7,431 bases of DNA from Clostridia bacterium (GTDB taxonomy: Bacteria > Bacillota > Clostridia > Oscillospirales > CAG-272), in the NCBI GenBank assembly GCA_017395885.1, contig JAFQNM010000034.1:1-7431 (forward strand). Direction: 5' to 3'. The stretch's first letter is position 1; every line of letters begins with the position of its first letter. The notes below the pieces were generated by a model. It searched no databases. It saw only the letters and a program-made list of their open reading frames with translations, and was not told the origin of the DNA. The position numbers and the translations under genes are program-made. Positions 1-6,835 of this stretch are shown piece after piece.

Positions 1-231
1 AGTACCGCCGGCACCGAGCATAGGCACGTAGGTGAATATCTCAACGAGACCGACAGCCCAGTACATGGGCATCGTAGCGAAAAGGCCCTTTGCAAGAGCG
101 CCCCAATCAGGGACAGCCTTAAAGACAAGAGAGACGGCAATGGGAAAAGCAAAAATGAGAATACAGATGATTATACCCCAGATACGGCCGTCGCGATGAA
201 CGCTTTCAAGATAAGAAATATTCTTTTTCAT
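1..231 (-). CDS. Uncharacterised membrane protein, N-terminal 77 codons (partial, cut by window edge)
   Basis: This is an open leftward frame that begins with ATG at 231 and runs off the left edge of the window. It starts MKKNISYLESVHRDGRIWG. A hydrophobic segment follows at about residues 20-40, then a glycine- and proline-rich hydrophobic stretch ending TYVPMLGAGGT. The start is set by AAGGAGG at 239-245, seven bases upstream, which overlaps the stop codon of the preceding gene. The intergenic gap is only 13 bases, so the two genes are almost certainly one operon and translationally close. I recall proteins of this type beside DUF5058 genes, but I cannot name a family with certainty. A paired transporter subunit is an inference from the two adjacent polytopic proteins. 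No function should be assigned. Confidence 0.85.
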   Translation of the reverse strand, partial: MKKNISYLESVHRDGRIWGIIICILIFAFPIAVSLVFKAVPDWGALAKGLFATMPMYWAVGLVEIFTYVPMLGAGGT

Positions 232-244
232 TAGTAAGCCTCCT

Positions 245-979
245 TCAGGATAACCAGCCTGTAACGGGAATGGCAATAGCCATACCGCAGATAAGGCTGA
301 TGGGAAGAGCGTAGTCTGTGAGCCAGCGGATCTTTAGCTTTGTGGCCATGAGGCCGAGAACGGCCATAACGAGAGCGGAAACGACCATAACGCAAACGGG
401 GATGAGACCTGTGAAGTTACCCTCAAAGGCAAGAGAAACGTCGCAGAAAACGTATCCGAGGAAGGCGCTGATCATTCCGAGAAACATAGCGTTGTTAAAA
501 ATTTCGCCCCACTTTTTGTCCTTCATTCCCATCTTGACCATACCGCCCTGGATCTTCCTTGTAATAAAGGGAACAAGGATAAGACCTATGGCAATACCTA
601 TGGTCATTACCCAGAGAACTGTAACGAAGGGAGAAGCCTCGTTAATTGTGGCACTGGCCTCCTGACCGAGAGCATTAAGAGTGTTGCCTGCGGCAACAGT
701 TTCATAGGTAAGGGAGCCGATAACGGAAAGACGGAGCCAGGGAAGAGCAACGCCGAGGCTCTTGGAGAGAGCAACAACACCAACGAGCACTGCAATGGCG
801 GGAGCCACGGTAAAAACAGCAGAAGATGTGATAGTTGCCTTAACAGTTTTCTTTTCAATGCCCAGCTCCTTGGCACGCTTCACGGCACGGAAAAGGAAAT
901 AGAATGATTGGCCGAGAACGGTAGCGATAATGATTCCGACCATAACGAACAGGATCGGATGATTAACGTAAAATTCCAT
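245..979 (-). CDS. DUF5058 family integral membrane protein
   Basis: This 244-residue polytopic membrane protein has about six predicted hydrophobic segments, near residues 8-30, 50-72, 117-140, 160-178, 188-211 and 218-240. Charged turns separate them, for example RAVKRAKELGIEKK at 31-44 and KMGMKDKKWGE at 149-159. The stretch PWLRLSVIGSLTYE at 80-93 is what makes me place it in DUF5058 (recognised from memory, not searched). The family has no established substrate. The start is ATG at 979, because a full AGGAGGT lies four bases upstream. A longer frame reaching 1015 would begin inside the predicted promoter and lacks a ribosome site. The gene is first in a leftward operon with the membrane protein at 1-231. 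A role in transport is plausible from topology and pairing, but it is inference only. Confidence 0.85.
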   Translation of the reverse strand: MEFYVNHPILFVMVGIIIATVLGQSFYFLFRAVKRAKELGIEKKTVKATITSSAVFTVAPAIAVLVGVVALSKSLGVALPWLRLSVIGSLTYETVAAGNTLNALGQEASATINEASPFVTVLWVMTIGIAIGLILVPFITRKIQGGMVKMGMKDKKWGEIFNNAMFLGMISAFLGYVFCDVSLAFEGNFTGLIPVCVMVVSALVMAVLGLMATKLKIRWLTDYALPISLICGMAIAIPVTGWLS

Positions 980-983
980 AAGT

Positions 984-990
984 ACCTCCT
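984..990 (-). promoter_or_regulatory. Ribosome binding site AGGAGGT that decides the DUF5058 start
   Basis: A complete AGGAGGT on the minus strand ends four bases before the ATG at 979. It rules out the upstream in-frame methionine at 1015 as the start. Confidence 0.85.
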
Positions 991-1005
991 GATAAATATA
1001 TAAAT

Positions 1006-1034
1006 AGAGTACCACGAAATGGAGGGAATTTCAA
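1006..1034 (-). promoter_or_regulatory. Sigma-A type promoter for the DUF5058 operon
   Basis: On the minus strand, TTGAAA (1029-1034) is followed by a 17-base spacer and TACTCT (1006-1011). A TG one base before the -10 (TGGTACTCT) makes it an extended -10. The start of transcription would fall near 999, giving a leader of about 20 bases with the AGGAGGT inside it. Confidence 0.6.
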
Positions 1035-1050
1035 TCCTGTTAAGGGTAAA

Positions 1051-1076
1051 TCAACAAAATTTTAATAATATGTTGA
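1051..1076. repeat. Inverted repeat TCAACA-N14-TGTTGA, candidate operator
   Basis: Two perfect six-base half-sites, TCAACA at 1051-1056 and TGTTGA at 1071-1076, are 20 bases centre to centre, or two helical turns. The centre is AT-rich. The right half overlaps the -35 box of the rightward flavodoxin promoter. The left half lies just upstream of the leftward DUF5058 promoter. The placement suits a dimeric regulator of one or both promoters, but no regulator gene is in the window and six-base matches can arise by chance. Confidence 0.35.
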
Positions 1077-1101
1077 CTGGGGTACAAATGAGAAATATAA
1101 T
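1073..1101 (+). promoter_or_regulatory. Near-consensus sigma-A promoter for the flavodoxin gene
   Basis: TTGACT (1073-1078), a 17-base spacer and a perfect TATAAT (1096-1101) stand directly upstream of the flavodoxin gene. The expected transcription start is near 1107-1109, only 10-12 bases before the ATG at 1119. The mRNA would therefore begin almost exactly at its ribosome site GAGGTGAT (1108-1115). Confidence 0.8.
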
Positions 1102-1118
1102 AAAAAAGAGGTGATAAT

Positions 1119-1622
1119 ATGAAAAACATAGAGGCGATCGTATATACGTCAAATACAGGATACAGTGAGCAGTATGCAAGGCTGCTCGGAGAAAAAACAA
1201 ACCTTCCAGTTTATTCACTCAGCGAGTCAGGTGCAGAGAAGGGCACATCTGTGATCTATATCGGCTGGCTCATGGCAGGCTTTGTATCCGGATACGATAA
1301 GGCCAAAAAGAGATATAGCGTTGAGGCCATTATAGGCGTTGGAATGGGAGAGACCGGAACCCAGCTTGAAGCGGTAAGAAAGAATAATAAGGTGCCCGGG
1401 TCAGTTCCCGTGTTCGTTCTTCAGGGCGGATTTGATATGAATAAGCTCAAGGGCATATATAAATTTATGATGAAGCTTATGGTGAAGAAGCTGAAAAAGG
1501 ATTACGACGGAAGAACAGATCTTTCAGAGGGCGAAGAGGCAATCGTAGATATGCTTTATAACGGCGGTAGCTACGTAAACGAAAAGCACCTTGATAAAGT
1601 CCTTGAGTGGTATAATAATTAA
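1119..1622 (+). CDS. Single-domain flavodoxin-like protein (HemG-type flavodoxin domain)
   Basis: The product is a 167-residue soluble protein. Strand one (IEAIVYT, residues 4-10) leads into the phosphate-binding loop SNTGYS at 11-16. This fits the (T/S)-x-T-G-x-(T/S) signature by which flavodoxins hold the FMN phosphate. A further strand at VIYIGWLMAG (45-54) and the segment PVFVLQGGFDMNKLKGIYKF (97-116) resemble the flavodoxin domain related to protoporphyrinogen oxidase HemG. The length matches a lone flavodoxin domain with no fused module. It would bind FMN and shuttle electrons in the cytoplasm, but its redox partner is not in the window. GAGGTGAT at 1108-1115 sets the start. The gene has its own strong promoter and ends at a hairpin terminator, so it is probably monocistronic. 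Haem biosynthesis is not implied, because no haem genes are near. Confidence 0.85.
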   Translation: MKNIEAIVYTSNTGYSEQYARLLGEKTNLPVYSLSESGAEKGTSVIYIGWLMAGFVSGYDKAKKRYSVEAIIGVGMGETGTQLEAVRKNNKVPGSVPVFVLQGGFDMNKLKGIYKFMMKLMVKKLKKDYDGRTDLSEGEEAIVDMLYNGGSYVNEKHLDKVLEWYNN

Positions 1623-1650
1623 AAAAATCCCTGCTTTGCAGGGATTTTTT
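1621..1650. terminator. Bidirectional intrinsic terminator between convergent genes
   Basis: The stem ATCCCTGC (1627-1634) pairs with GCAGGGAT (1638-1645) around a TTT loop. An A-run precedes it and a T-run follows (1645-1650), so it works on both strands. It begins within the flavodoxin stop codon, and the alpha-galactosidase stop lies six bases beyond it. It therefore serves the ends of both convergent genes. Confidence 0.92.
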
Positions 1651-1655
1651 GTTAA

Positions 1656-3827
1656 TCAGACTTCCTCAAAATAAACCTTGTAGCTTTGCATATCGCCACA
1701 GGGCATAAAGCTGAGATTCAGGCCGCTGTACATAAGGAATGCGCCGGAAAAGATCTTGCCGTCAATGGAGTTTCTGTAGCTCTTGTTGGGATCAAGGCCG
1801 CGAAGCCGGAGAAAGAATCGTTCCATGGTAACGTATCTTGTGGTGACAGTAGTTATAAGCGCCTTTGATCTGTCGGGAGAAACGAACTCCCATGCAACAC
1901 GGCGCTCACCGTCCCAGGGGGGGATGAGCCTGTAAAGATCACCGTAACGGATAAGATCGTAATACCTGTGATAATCTGCCACCTGCTCTTTTATAAGAGC
2001 CTTGTCTGCCTCAGTAAGACGTGTGGGGTCAAGCTCATAGCCAAAGGTTCCCCAAAGTGCAACGTCACCCTTAACGTCAAAGCCGGTACGTTGGCAGAAG
2101 GAAACGTGAGCACCCATGGAGGAGGCGGGATAGCAGATAGAGGTACCGAACTGAATAGCAAGCCGTTCAATGGGATCGGTGTTGTCGCTTGCCCATATCT
2201 GGGGAGAGTAATAAAGCATTCCGGGGTCAAATCGTCCGCCGCCGCCTGAGCAGTTTTCGAGAAGAATGTGGGGATAAGCGGTTGTGATACGGTCCATAAG
2301 ATCGTAGGTTCCCAGCATAAAGCGGTGGTAAAGCTCTCCGTGGCGCTCAGGGGAGAGGGCAGTTGAGCCAACCTCTGTCAGATTGCGGTTAAAATCCCAT
2401 TTAAGGTAGTCTATTTCGCAGGAGGAGAGAACGGAGCACATCTGCTCAAATATATTGTCAACTACCTCAGGGCGGCTCATATCGAGAACGTACTGATGGC
2501 GGCATTCACAGTGCTCACGTCCATCAACGTGAAGGCACCAGCCCGGATGAGCCTTATAAAGAAGAGAGTCTTCGCTTATCATTTCAGGCTCGTACCAGAT
2601 GCCGAACTTGAGACCGAGACCGTGAACTCTGCGAACAAGGCTTTGGAGATTGATCTTGGATTCGTAAACAAACCAGTCGCCAAGGCTTGACCGGTCGTTG
2701 TCACGGTGACCGAACCAGCCGTCGTCCATGACCAGCATCTCAATGCCCAGGTCCTTTGCCTCGCGGGCGAAGCTGACAAGCTTTTCTTCGTCGAAATCGA
2801 AGTATGCAGCCTCCCAAGAATTTATGAGAAGGGGGCGCTTTTCTGTTTTATAGCGTCCGCGAATAAGATTGCTTGAATAGAATCTGTGATAAATGCGGCT
2901 CATCTCACCGAGGCCCTTGTCGGTATAAACGTGAACTGTCTCAGGGGTGTAGAAAACCTCACCGGGGGAGAGAAGCCAGGAGAACTGCTCGGGATTAAAG
3001 CCAACGGTGATACGTGTGGAATCGTAATAATCAACGTCACAGCCCATCTCGTAGCTGCCGGAATAAACAAAGCTGAAGCCGTAGGTGTCACCTGTTTCCT
3101 CAGTTGAACCGTCGCGAACAAGGGCAATAAAGGGGTTCTGCTCGTGTCCTGAGGCGCCGCGACGTGAAATAATGGATTGACGGTTGTGGGTAAGAGGATT
3201 CTTTGAAAAATTGCGCTCGCTATTGTGCTTTCCGTAAAGATTAATCATAGAAAAATCGCATGAGGAAAGATTTGTAACAGAGGAACAGAAGTCCTCTATA
3301 ACAAAAGGCTTGCTGCCGCAGTTTTTGAGATAAGCGCTTTTTGTAATTGCGTTTATGCTATTGAAGGCTGTGTAAACAAGGCAGAGCTCACCGCCGGTCA
3401 CCGTATCGGTCATAGTGATCTCAAGGGTGTCAGCCTCGTCATCAGTGTTGGCATACGTTGCAGGGAGACCGGGGATAGAGGGCTTACCCTTGTAGATCCT
3501 GTGAGAGGAATATCTGAAATCCGTTGCGGTGTTGCCTTCAGCCGCACGGATGCGGATGCCGGTCCTGCGATAATCTCCCGTACCGAAGGAAGGGTACTCA
3601 AGGGGATAGGTATCCATAGTGAAGCAGTTTGTGCTGCCATCTCTTGTGGGATTGAAGGAGGCTGTACGGGGCGAGTAATACTCATAGGAAGAAAAATCCG
3701 TATCTGGTATCTTTTTTCCGTAGTGGTAGGTAACGAGGTATTCGTGGGAGAAAACACCGATGCAAAGCGATGAATCTCCGGCTGTCAGATTAAAGGTTCT
3801 TGTGCTTTCGTTGTATATGATGGACAT
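1656..3827 (-). CDS. Alpha-galactosidase, glycoside hydrolase family 36
   Basis: This 723-residue enzyme hydrolyses terminal alpha-1,6-linked galactose from raffinose-family sugars and melibiose. An N-terminal beta-sandwich-like part (about 1-320) precedes the catalytic barrel (about 330-640) and a C-terminal beta domain. Visible family motifs are NSWEA (336-340), MDDGWFG (367-373), WYEPEM (411-416), YLKWDFNR (474-481) with the expected nucleophile Asp478, ENCSGGGGRFD (524-534), and WASDNTD (545-551) with the expected acid/base Asp548. Length and motif spacing match full-length bacterial GH36 enzymes of the roughly 720-750 residue class. No signal peptide is seen, so it should act in the cytoplasm on imported oligosaccharides. 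GGAGG at 3833-3837, five bases from ATG 3827, fixes the start. No convincing promoter lies directly upstream, so it may be read from the glycosyltransferase operon or from an undetected promoter. No sugar transporter or regulator lies beside it. Confidence 0.96.
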   Translation of the reverse strand: MSIIYNESTRTFNLTAGDSSLCIGVFSHEYLVTYHYGKKIPDTDFSSYEYYSPRTASFNPTRDGSTNCFTMDTYPLEYPSFGTGDYRRTGIRIRAAEGNTATDFRYSSHRIYKGKPSIPGLPATYANTDDEADTLEITMTDTVTGGELCLVYTAFNSINAITKSAYLKNCGSKPFVIEDFCSSVTNLSSCDFSMINLYGKHNSERNFSKNPLTHNRQSIISRRGASGHEQNPFIALVRDGSTEETGDTYGFSFVYSGSYEMGCDVDYYDSTRITVGFNPEQFSWLLSPGEVFYTPETVHVYTDKGLGEMSRIYHRFYSSNLIRGRYKTEKRPLLINSWEAAYFDFDEEKLVSFAREAKDLGIEMLVMDDGWFGHRDNDRSSLGDWFVYESKINLQSLVRRVHGLGLKFGIWYEPEMISEDSLLYKAHPGWCLHVDGREHCECRHQYVLDMSRPEVVDNIFEQMCSVLSSCEIDYLKWDFNRNLTEVGSTALSPERHGELYHRFMLGTYDLMDRITTAYPHILLENCSGGGGRFDPGMLYYSPQIWASDNTDPIERLAIQFGTSICYPASSMGAHVSFCQRTGFDVKGDVALWGTFGYELDPTRLTEADKALIKEQVADYHRYYDLIRYGDLYRLIPPWDGERRVAWEFVSPDRSKALITTVTTRYVTMERFFLRLRGLDPNKSYRNSIDGKIFSGAFLMYSGLNLSFMPCGDMQSYKVYFEEV

Positions 3828-3856
3828 GGTAGCCTCCGTGGGGATTTAAGCTATAT

Positions 3857-3876
3857 GCCCTCCCTTGCGGGAGGGC
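3857..3876 (-). promoter_or_regulatory. Stable GC hairpin with GCAA tetraloop in the alpha-galactosidase leader
   Basis: GCCCTCCC and GGGAGGGC form a perfect 8-base-pair stem around four bases. In leftward RNA the loop reads GCAA, a GNRA-type stable tetraloop. No T-run follows on either strand, so it does not look like an ordinary intrinsic terminator. It lies in the 63-base gap between the GT-C stop and the alpha-galactosidase ribosome site, about 20 bases before the GGAGG. It could be a processing or stability element, or a partial transcription barrier. Confidence 0.6.
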
Positions 3877-3890
3877 TCTGATAAAACGTA

Positions 3891-5279
3891 TTAGTGGTTT
3901 TTTGCCTTTTTAGGCTTTTCAGATCTTTCAGCCTTGTCTTCCTTTTTCAGAGAGTCGAGACTCGTGGCGATGATTCGTATAAAGAGGCTGATTCCGATAC
4001 CGATAATAATATATCTCAAATAAACGAGAGATGCATTGTATCGGTCAAAGGAGAAGGTAGTGGCATAGATATAGATGTTTCCGATATAAACTGCCATTGC
4101 ATAGAGTATAGGTCCTCTGAATTTTTTCAGCGCAATGGCAGCAGCAGTAACAAGAATACAAAGGATCATTTCAACGTATGGCAGCCTCGAAAGCAGATCC
4201 ACTTTTATACCGAGAATGCTTCTCCATTGGAAAATGCTGTTTATCATAGATTGGGGCTTGTATATAAGCAGGGAGTAGAGAAAGCCCTTGGGGTCGTTCT
4301 TCAGCCAAACCTTCTGTCTGTAGGAGGCTCTGATGGCATCGTTCTGGAGAGAAACGTAGCGGGCAAACTCAGGCTTGATATTGCCGTCCTCATCGTAGTA
4401 ATCTGCGTATTCCTCACGGGTAACGTCGCTGACGTTTGTTTTATAGTCAAGAGACTCGTCGGAGGGATATCCGCGGCCCTGATAGGTACCGAGAAGGGTG
4501 GGATTACCGGCACCGTAGGTAAGAGGAACGAAGGCGTTGAAATGAACGTAGTTTCTCACGCTCCAGGGAATAACGAAGCAGAGAACAGCGCAGGCAAGAA
4601 TAATGCACTGCTTGAACAGGAGCTTTCTGTCATACTTAACGATAAGGAGATAGATAAGTGCGAAAACGGGGTAGGGGGCAATGTTCGCCTTAAGAAGCAG
4701 AGCGATCATATAGAAAACGAGGCAGAGCCAGAAGCTTCTTTTGCTCTGCTTTTCCTTGCCCATTTTGAGGGTATAGTAGACCATGGCAACGAGGGCGAGG
4801 ATAAAGGGCGTTTCAGTCAGAATAACGTTATCCATCCAGACGTAGTCGGGGCGGAAAAGGGCGAGAGATGCAACAACACCGCACCAACGTGGAGCAAATA
4901 GAGAAACGCTGCGATAAATATACCAGGCAGAGAGGGTGCCCATTCCGATCCATAAGAGCTTGAGAACGAGCCAGAGCAGCTTACCCTCACCGAAGATAAG
5001 AGAAAGCAGGCCGATAAGGTAGGTCATGCCGGGCATTATCTGGGCGCTGGGGTAGGTATCGTGCATTGTAATAACGCCGGTGTTGGCAAAATGGATGCCG
5101 CTTCTGACGTAAGAGAGGTCATCGCTCTGGAGACCGTATTCAATACCCAGCTCATAAAGAGCAACAAGGCGAATGAGAACGAGCAGAGCCATAACGATAA
5201 GAATACCCTTGTGCTCGTTTATAAATCCAATAGGTTTAGCAAAGTTCTTTGAACTGAGAAGGCCGTTTTTCTTTTTCAT
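3891..5279 (-). CDS. GT-C fold membrane glycosyltransferase (GT39/ArnT-like)
   Basis: This 462-residue polytopic protein has roughly ten membrane segments. The first is at about residues 25-46. It is followed by an outside loop with SDDLSY at 52-57, whose paired acidic residues (Asp53-Asp54) match the catalytic/metal site position of GT-C enzymes that use lipid-phosphate sugar donors. Other family-like stretches are PWSVRNYVHFNAFVPLTYG (238-256), which ends a membrane segment, and a long non-membrane loop at about 245-335 likely to face outside. The C-terminal tail (443-462) is strongly charged and lysine-rich, presumably cytoplasmic. AAGGAGG at 5287-5293 sets the start seven bases ahead, and the ATG overlaps the DUF2304 stop by one base (TAATG). 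In context it is probably the transferase that moves a sugar from a polyprenyl phosphate to an outer-surface acceptor. Sugar and acceptor are unknown. Confidence 0.85.
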   Translation of the reverse strand: MKKKNGLLSSKNFAKPIGFINEHKGILIVMALLVLIRLVALYELGIEYGLQSDDLSYVRSGIHFANTGVITMHDTYPSAQIMPGMTYLIGLLSLIFGEGKLLWLVLKLLWIGMGTLSAWYIYRSVSLFAPRWCGVVASLALFRPDYVWMDNVILTETPFILALVAMVYYTLKMGKEKQSKRSFWLCLVFYMIALLLKANIAPYPVFALIYLLIVKYDRKLLFKQCIILACAVLCFVIPWSVRNYVHFNAFVPLTYGAGNPTLLGTYQGRGYPSDESLDYKTNVSDVTREEYADYYDEDGNIKPEFARYVSLQNDAIRASYRQKVWLKNDPKGFLYSLLIYKPQSMINSIFQWRSILGIKVDLLSRLPYVEMILCILVTAAAIALKKFRGPILYAMAVYIGNIYIYATTFSFDRYNASLVYLRYIIIGIGISLFIRIIATSLDSLKKEDKAERSEKPKKAKNH

Positions 5280-5626
5280 TACTGATCCTCCTTAGTGTTT
5301 TTGTGCTTTTCGATGGAGACCATCTGCGTCAGGAATTTGATCTTCTCAGTCTGCTTGGATATAATGCAGGTCTGCATGAAGGTAATAAGCATAAGATAGA
5401 TGATGCCGAGAAGATAAATAAGGTTAGATGGTGTCTTGATACCGAGAAGGTCGCAAAGCCAGAAAACGATACCGGGGAAAGCCGCAATAACGAGAAGTGC
5501 AAGAGAGAGAACTATCCAGACAAGGGAATACTGGATGCACATTTTCTTTTTAGTAACAGAGTTGATCACAAATGCCGCAATAATAATGGCAAGAACGATC
5601 ATTTCGATCCTTAAGAGCAGAGACAT
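5279..5626 (-). CDS. DUF2304 family small membrane protein
   Basis: The 115-residue protein has three hydrophobic segments, at about 5-23, 33-58 and 68-90. Features typical of DUF2304 are a basic turn VTKKKMCIQYSLVWIVLS (24-41), a PG at 51-52, a GIKTPSNLIYLLG loop (62-74) and a polar C-terminal helix (QTEKIKFLTQMVSIE, 92-106). An in-frame GTG at 5629 precedes the ATG at 5626. I prefer the ATG because GGGAGG at 5634-5639 lies seven bases away, while the GTG would be only four. The ATG shares one base with the stop of the GT2 gene (TGATG), and the gene's own stop overlaps the next start, so it is coupled on both sides. The family has no proven biochemical role. It is commonly found beside GT2 polyprenyl-phosphate glycosyltransferases, as here, and may act as an accessory membrane partner. 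Confidence 0.85.
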   Translation of the reverse strand: MSLLLRIEMIVLAIIIAAFVINSVTKKKMCIQYSLVWIVLSLALLVIAAFPGIVFWLCDLLGIKTPSNLIYLLGIIYLMLITFMQTCIISKQTEKIKFLTQMVSIEKHKNTKEDQ

Positions 5627-6348
5627 CACTTAACCTCCCTTTTCTGAATGCTTGCGCAAATGATGGCAAAGGAGACCTTGCACATATAGTAGATAGACTT
5701 CCACGAGCTGATAGATGACTTGCCTGCAGCTCTTTCAAACATATTGACCTGCACCTCTTTGATGCGGAATTTATTTTTCTTGAGAGTAACAACAGACTCA
5801 GGCTCGGGATAATCTGTGGGATAATTCTTGGCAAGAAAGGCAATGGTCTTTTTGTTTGCGGCCCTGTAGCCTGAGGTAACGTCAGAAATCTTGAGGCCGG
5901 AAACGAGCCTTATAAGCAGTGAGAGGTGGCGAATGCCAACTCTGCGAAGGAAGGTAGATTGAAAGGTCTTTCCCTTTTCAACAAAACGGGAGCCAACTGT
6001 GAAATCTGCCTCGCCGCTGAGAATGGGTGCGATAAGGTCGGGGAGGGAGTTAACGTCGTGCTGTCCGTCGCCGTCGAACTGAACGGCAATATCGTATCCG
6101 TTCATAAAGGCATAGATATAACCGGTCTGAACAGCGCCGCCGATGCCGAGATTCTGGATAAGGGAGAGGCACTTGATGTCGTTTTCACGGCATACCTGCT
6201 CGGTGGTATCGGTAGAGCCGTCGTTGATAACGAGGTAATCCACTTCAACGACGGTGGGATTTGATTTCTGAAAACGGCGTATCTGATCGACCGTATTCAC
6301 AATATTGTCTTTTTCATTGTAGGCCGGCAAGATAAGTAAAAGCTTCAT
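5626..6348 (-). CDS. GT2 family glycosyltransferase, polyprenyl-phosphate sugar synthase type
   Basis: This 240-residue GT-A fold enzyme closely resembles dolichol/polyprenyl-phosphate mannose synthases. Motifs in order are LPAYNE (7-12), VINDGSTD (40-47, nucleotide-sugar binding), QNLGIGGAVQTG (65-76), QFDGDGQHD (90-98) with the metal-binding D-x-D at Asp92/Asp94, VGSRF (118-122), DVTSGYRA (156-163) and ERAAGKSSI (205-213). The C-terminus has one hydrophobic segment (about 217-234) rather than the two clear membrane spans of longer GtrB-type enzymes. It should work at the inner face of the membrane, moving a sugar from a nucleotide donor to a polyprenyl phosphate. The donor sugar cannot be read from sequence. 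AAGGAG at 6359-6364 supports the start. The ATG overlaps the GtrA stop in an ATGA, and the stop overlaps the DUF2304 start, which argues for coupled translation. Confidence 0.92.
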   Translation of the reverse strand: MKLLLILPAYNEKDNIVNTVDQIRRFQKSNPTVVEVDYLVINDGSTDTTEQVCRENDIKCLSLIQNLGIGGAVQTGYIYAFMNGYDIAVQFDGDGQHDVNSLPDLIAPILSGEADFTVGSRFVEKGKTFQSTFLRRVGIRHLSLLIRLVSGLKISDVTSGYRAANKKTIAFLAKNYPTDYPEPESVVTLKKNKFRIKEVQVNMFERAAGKSSISSWKSIYYMCKVSFAIICASIQKREVK

Positions 6349-6821
6349 TTGCTGCCATCTCCTTTGTTTTTTCTGAATACGAAAAGCTTGCTGAAAAAGT
6401 AGTTGATAATAACGGCAACAAAAGAGAGAACGATCTTTGCGATCATAGTGCCGTCTGTAAACCAGATGTGATAGCGTCCCACGTTCAGAACGTCAACACA
6501 GAGGATGAGGCCCAGAGCTTCTATGGCATAGGACGATATACGGGAGCCGAAAAACGAGATCAGCTCCTTTATCAGAGAACCGATGGACTCTGTCTTGCTT
6601 TTGAAAACGAAAAGCTTGTTTGTAACGTAAGCAAAAAGTGTGGCAATGATAAAGGTGAGAATGTTGACAAGATGGATAAGTCCGTCACCCATAAGGATAC
6701 GAAGGAGAGCGAAGGAAAGGTAGTTGACCACCGTAGTGAGCACACCGAAGAAGAGGTAGCTTAGCTGTTCCTTGTATTTTTCGATAAATGCGGCAATCTT
6801 GCCGTTGCTTTTTTGATTCAT
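6345..6821 (-). CDS. GtrA family membrane protein (putative lipid-linked sugar flippase)
   Basis: The 158-residue protein has four hydrophobic segments, at about 20-43, 50-68, 88-110 and 126-148. The GtrA hallmarks are FFGVLTTVVNYLSF (24-37), AYVTNKLFVFK (64-74) and NYFFSKLFVFRK (140-151). GtrA proteins are proposed to help translocate polyprenyl-phosphate sugars across the membrane, a role supported mainly by genetics. I chose ATG 6821. The frame stays open to 6908, but that extension would lie inside a perfect consensus promoter and upstream of the expected transcription start near 6873. The ribosome site is AAGGA at 6836-6840, an unusually distant 14 bases. It is the first gene of the cassette and its stop overlaps the GT2 start by four bases. 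Confidence 0.88.
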   Translation of the reverse strand: MNQKSNGKIAAFIEKYKEQLSYLFFGVLTTVVNYLSFALLRILMGDGLIHLVNILTFIIATLFAYVTNKLFVFKSKTESIGSLIKELISFFGSRISSYAIEALGLILCVDVLNVGRYHIWFTDGTMIAKIVLSFVAVIINYFFSKLFVFRKNKGDGSK

Positions 6822-6835
6822 ATTGATATTTACAG

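Noticed and set aside
2900..3773. Several open frames of 70-115 codons on both strands inside the alpha-galactosidase gene
   Set aside because: They are shadows of a well-supported GH36 coding frame, without ribosome sites or recognisable domains.
3896..3920. GCCT-TTTT-AGGC followed by TTTT on the plus strand, terminator-like
   Set aside because: The stem is only four base pairs and lies in the lysine-rich C-terminal codons of the GT-C gene. No rightward gene feeds into it.
3894..4901. A 335-codon rightward open frame antisense to the GT-C gene
   Set aside because: It mirrors the codon usage of the leftward gene, lacks a ribosome site and has no membrane, motif or domain features. The opposite strand encodes a clear GT-C protein.
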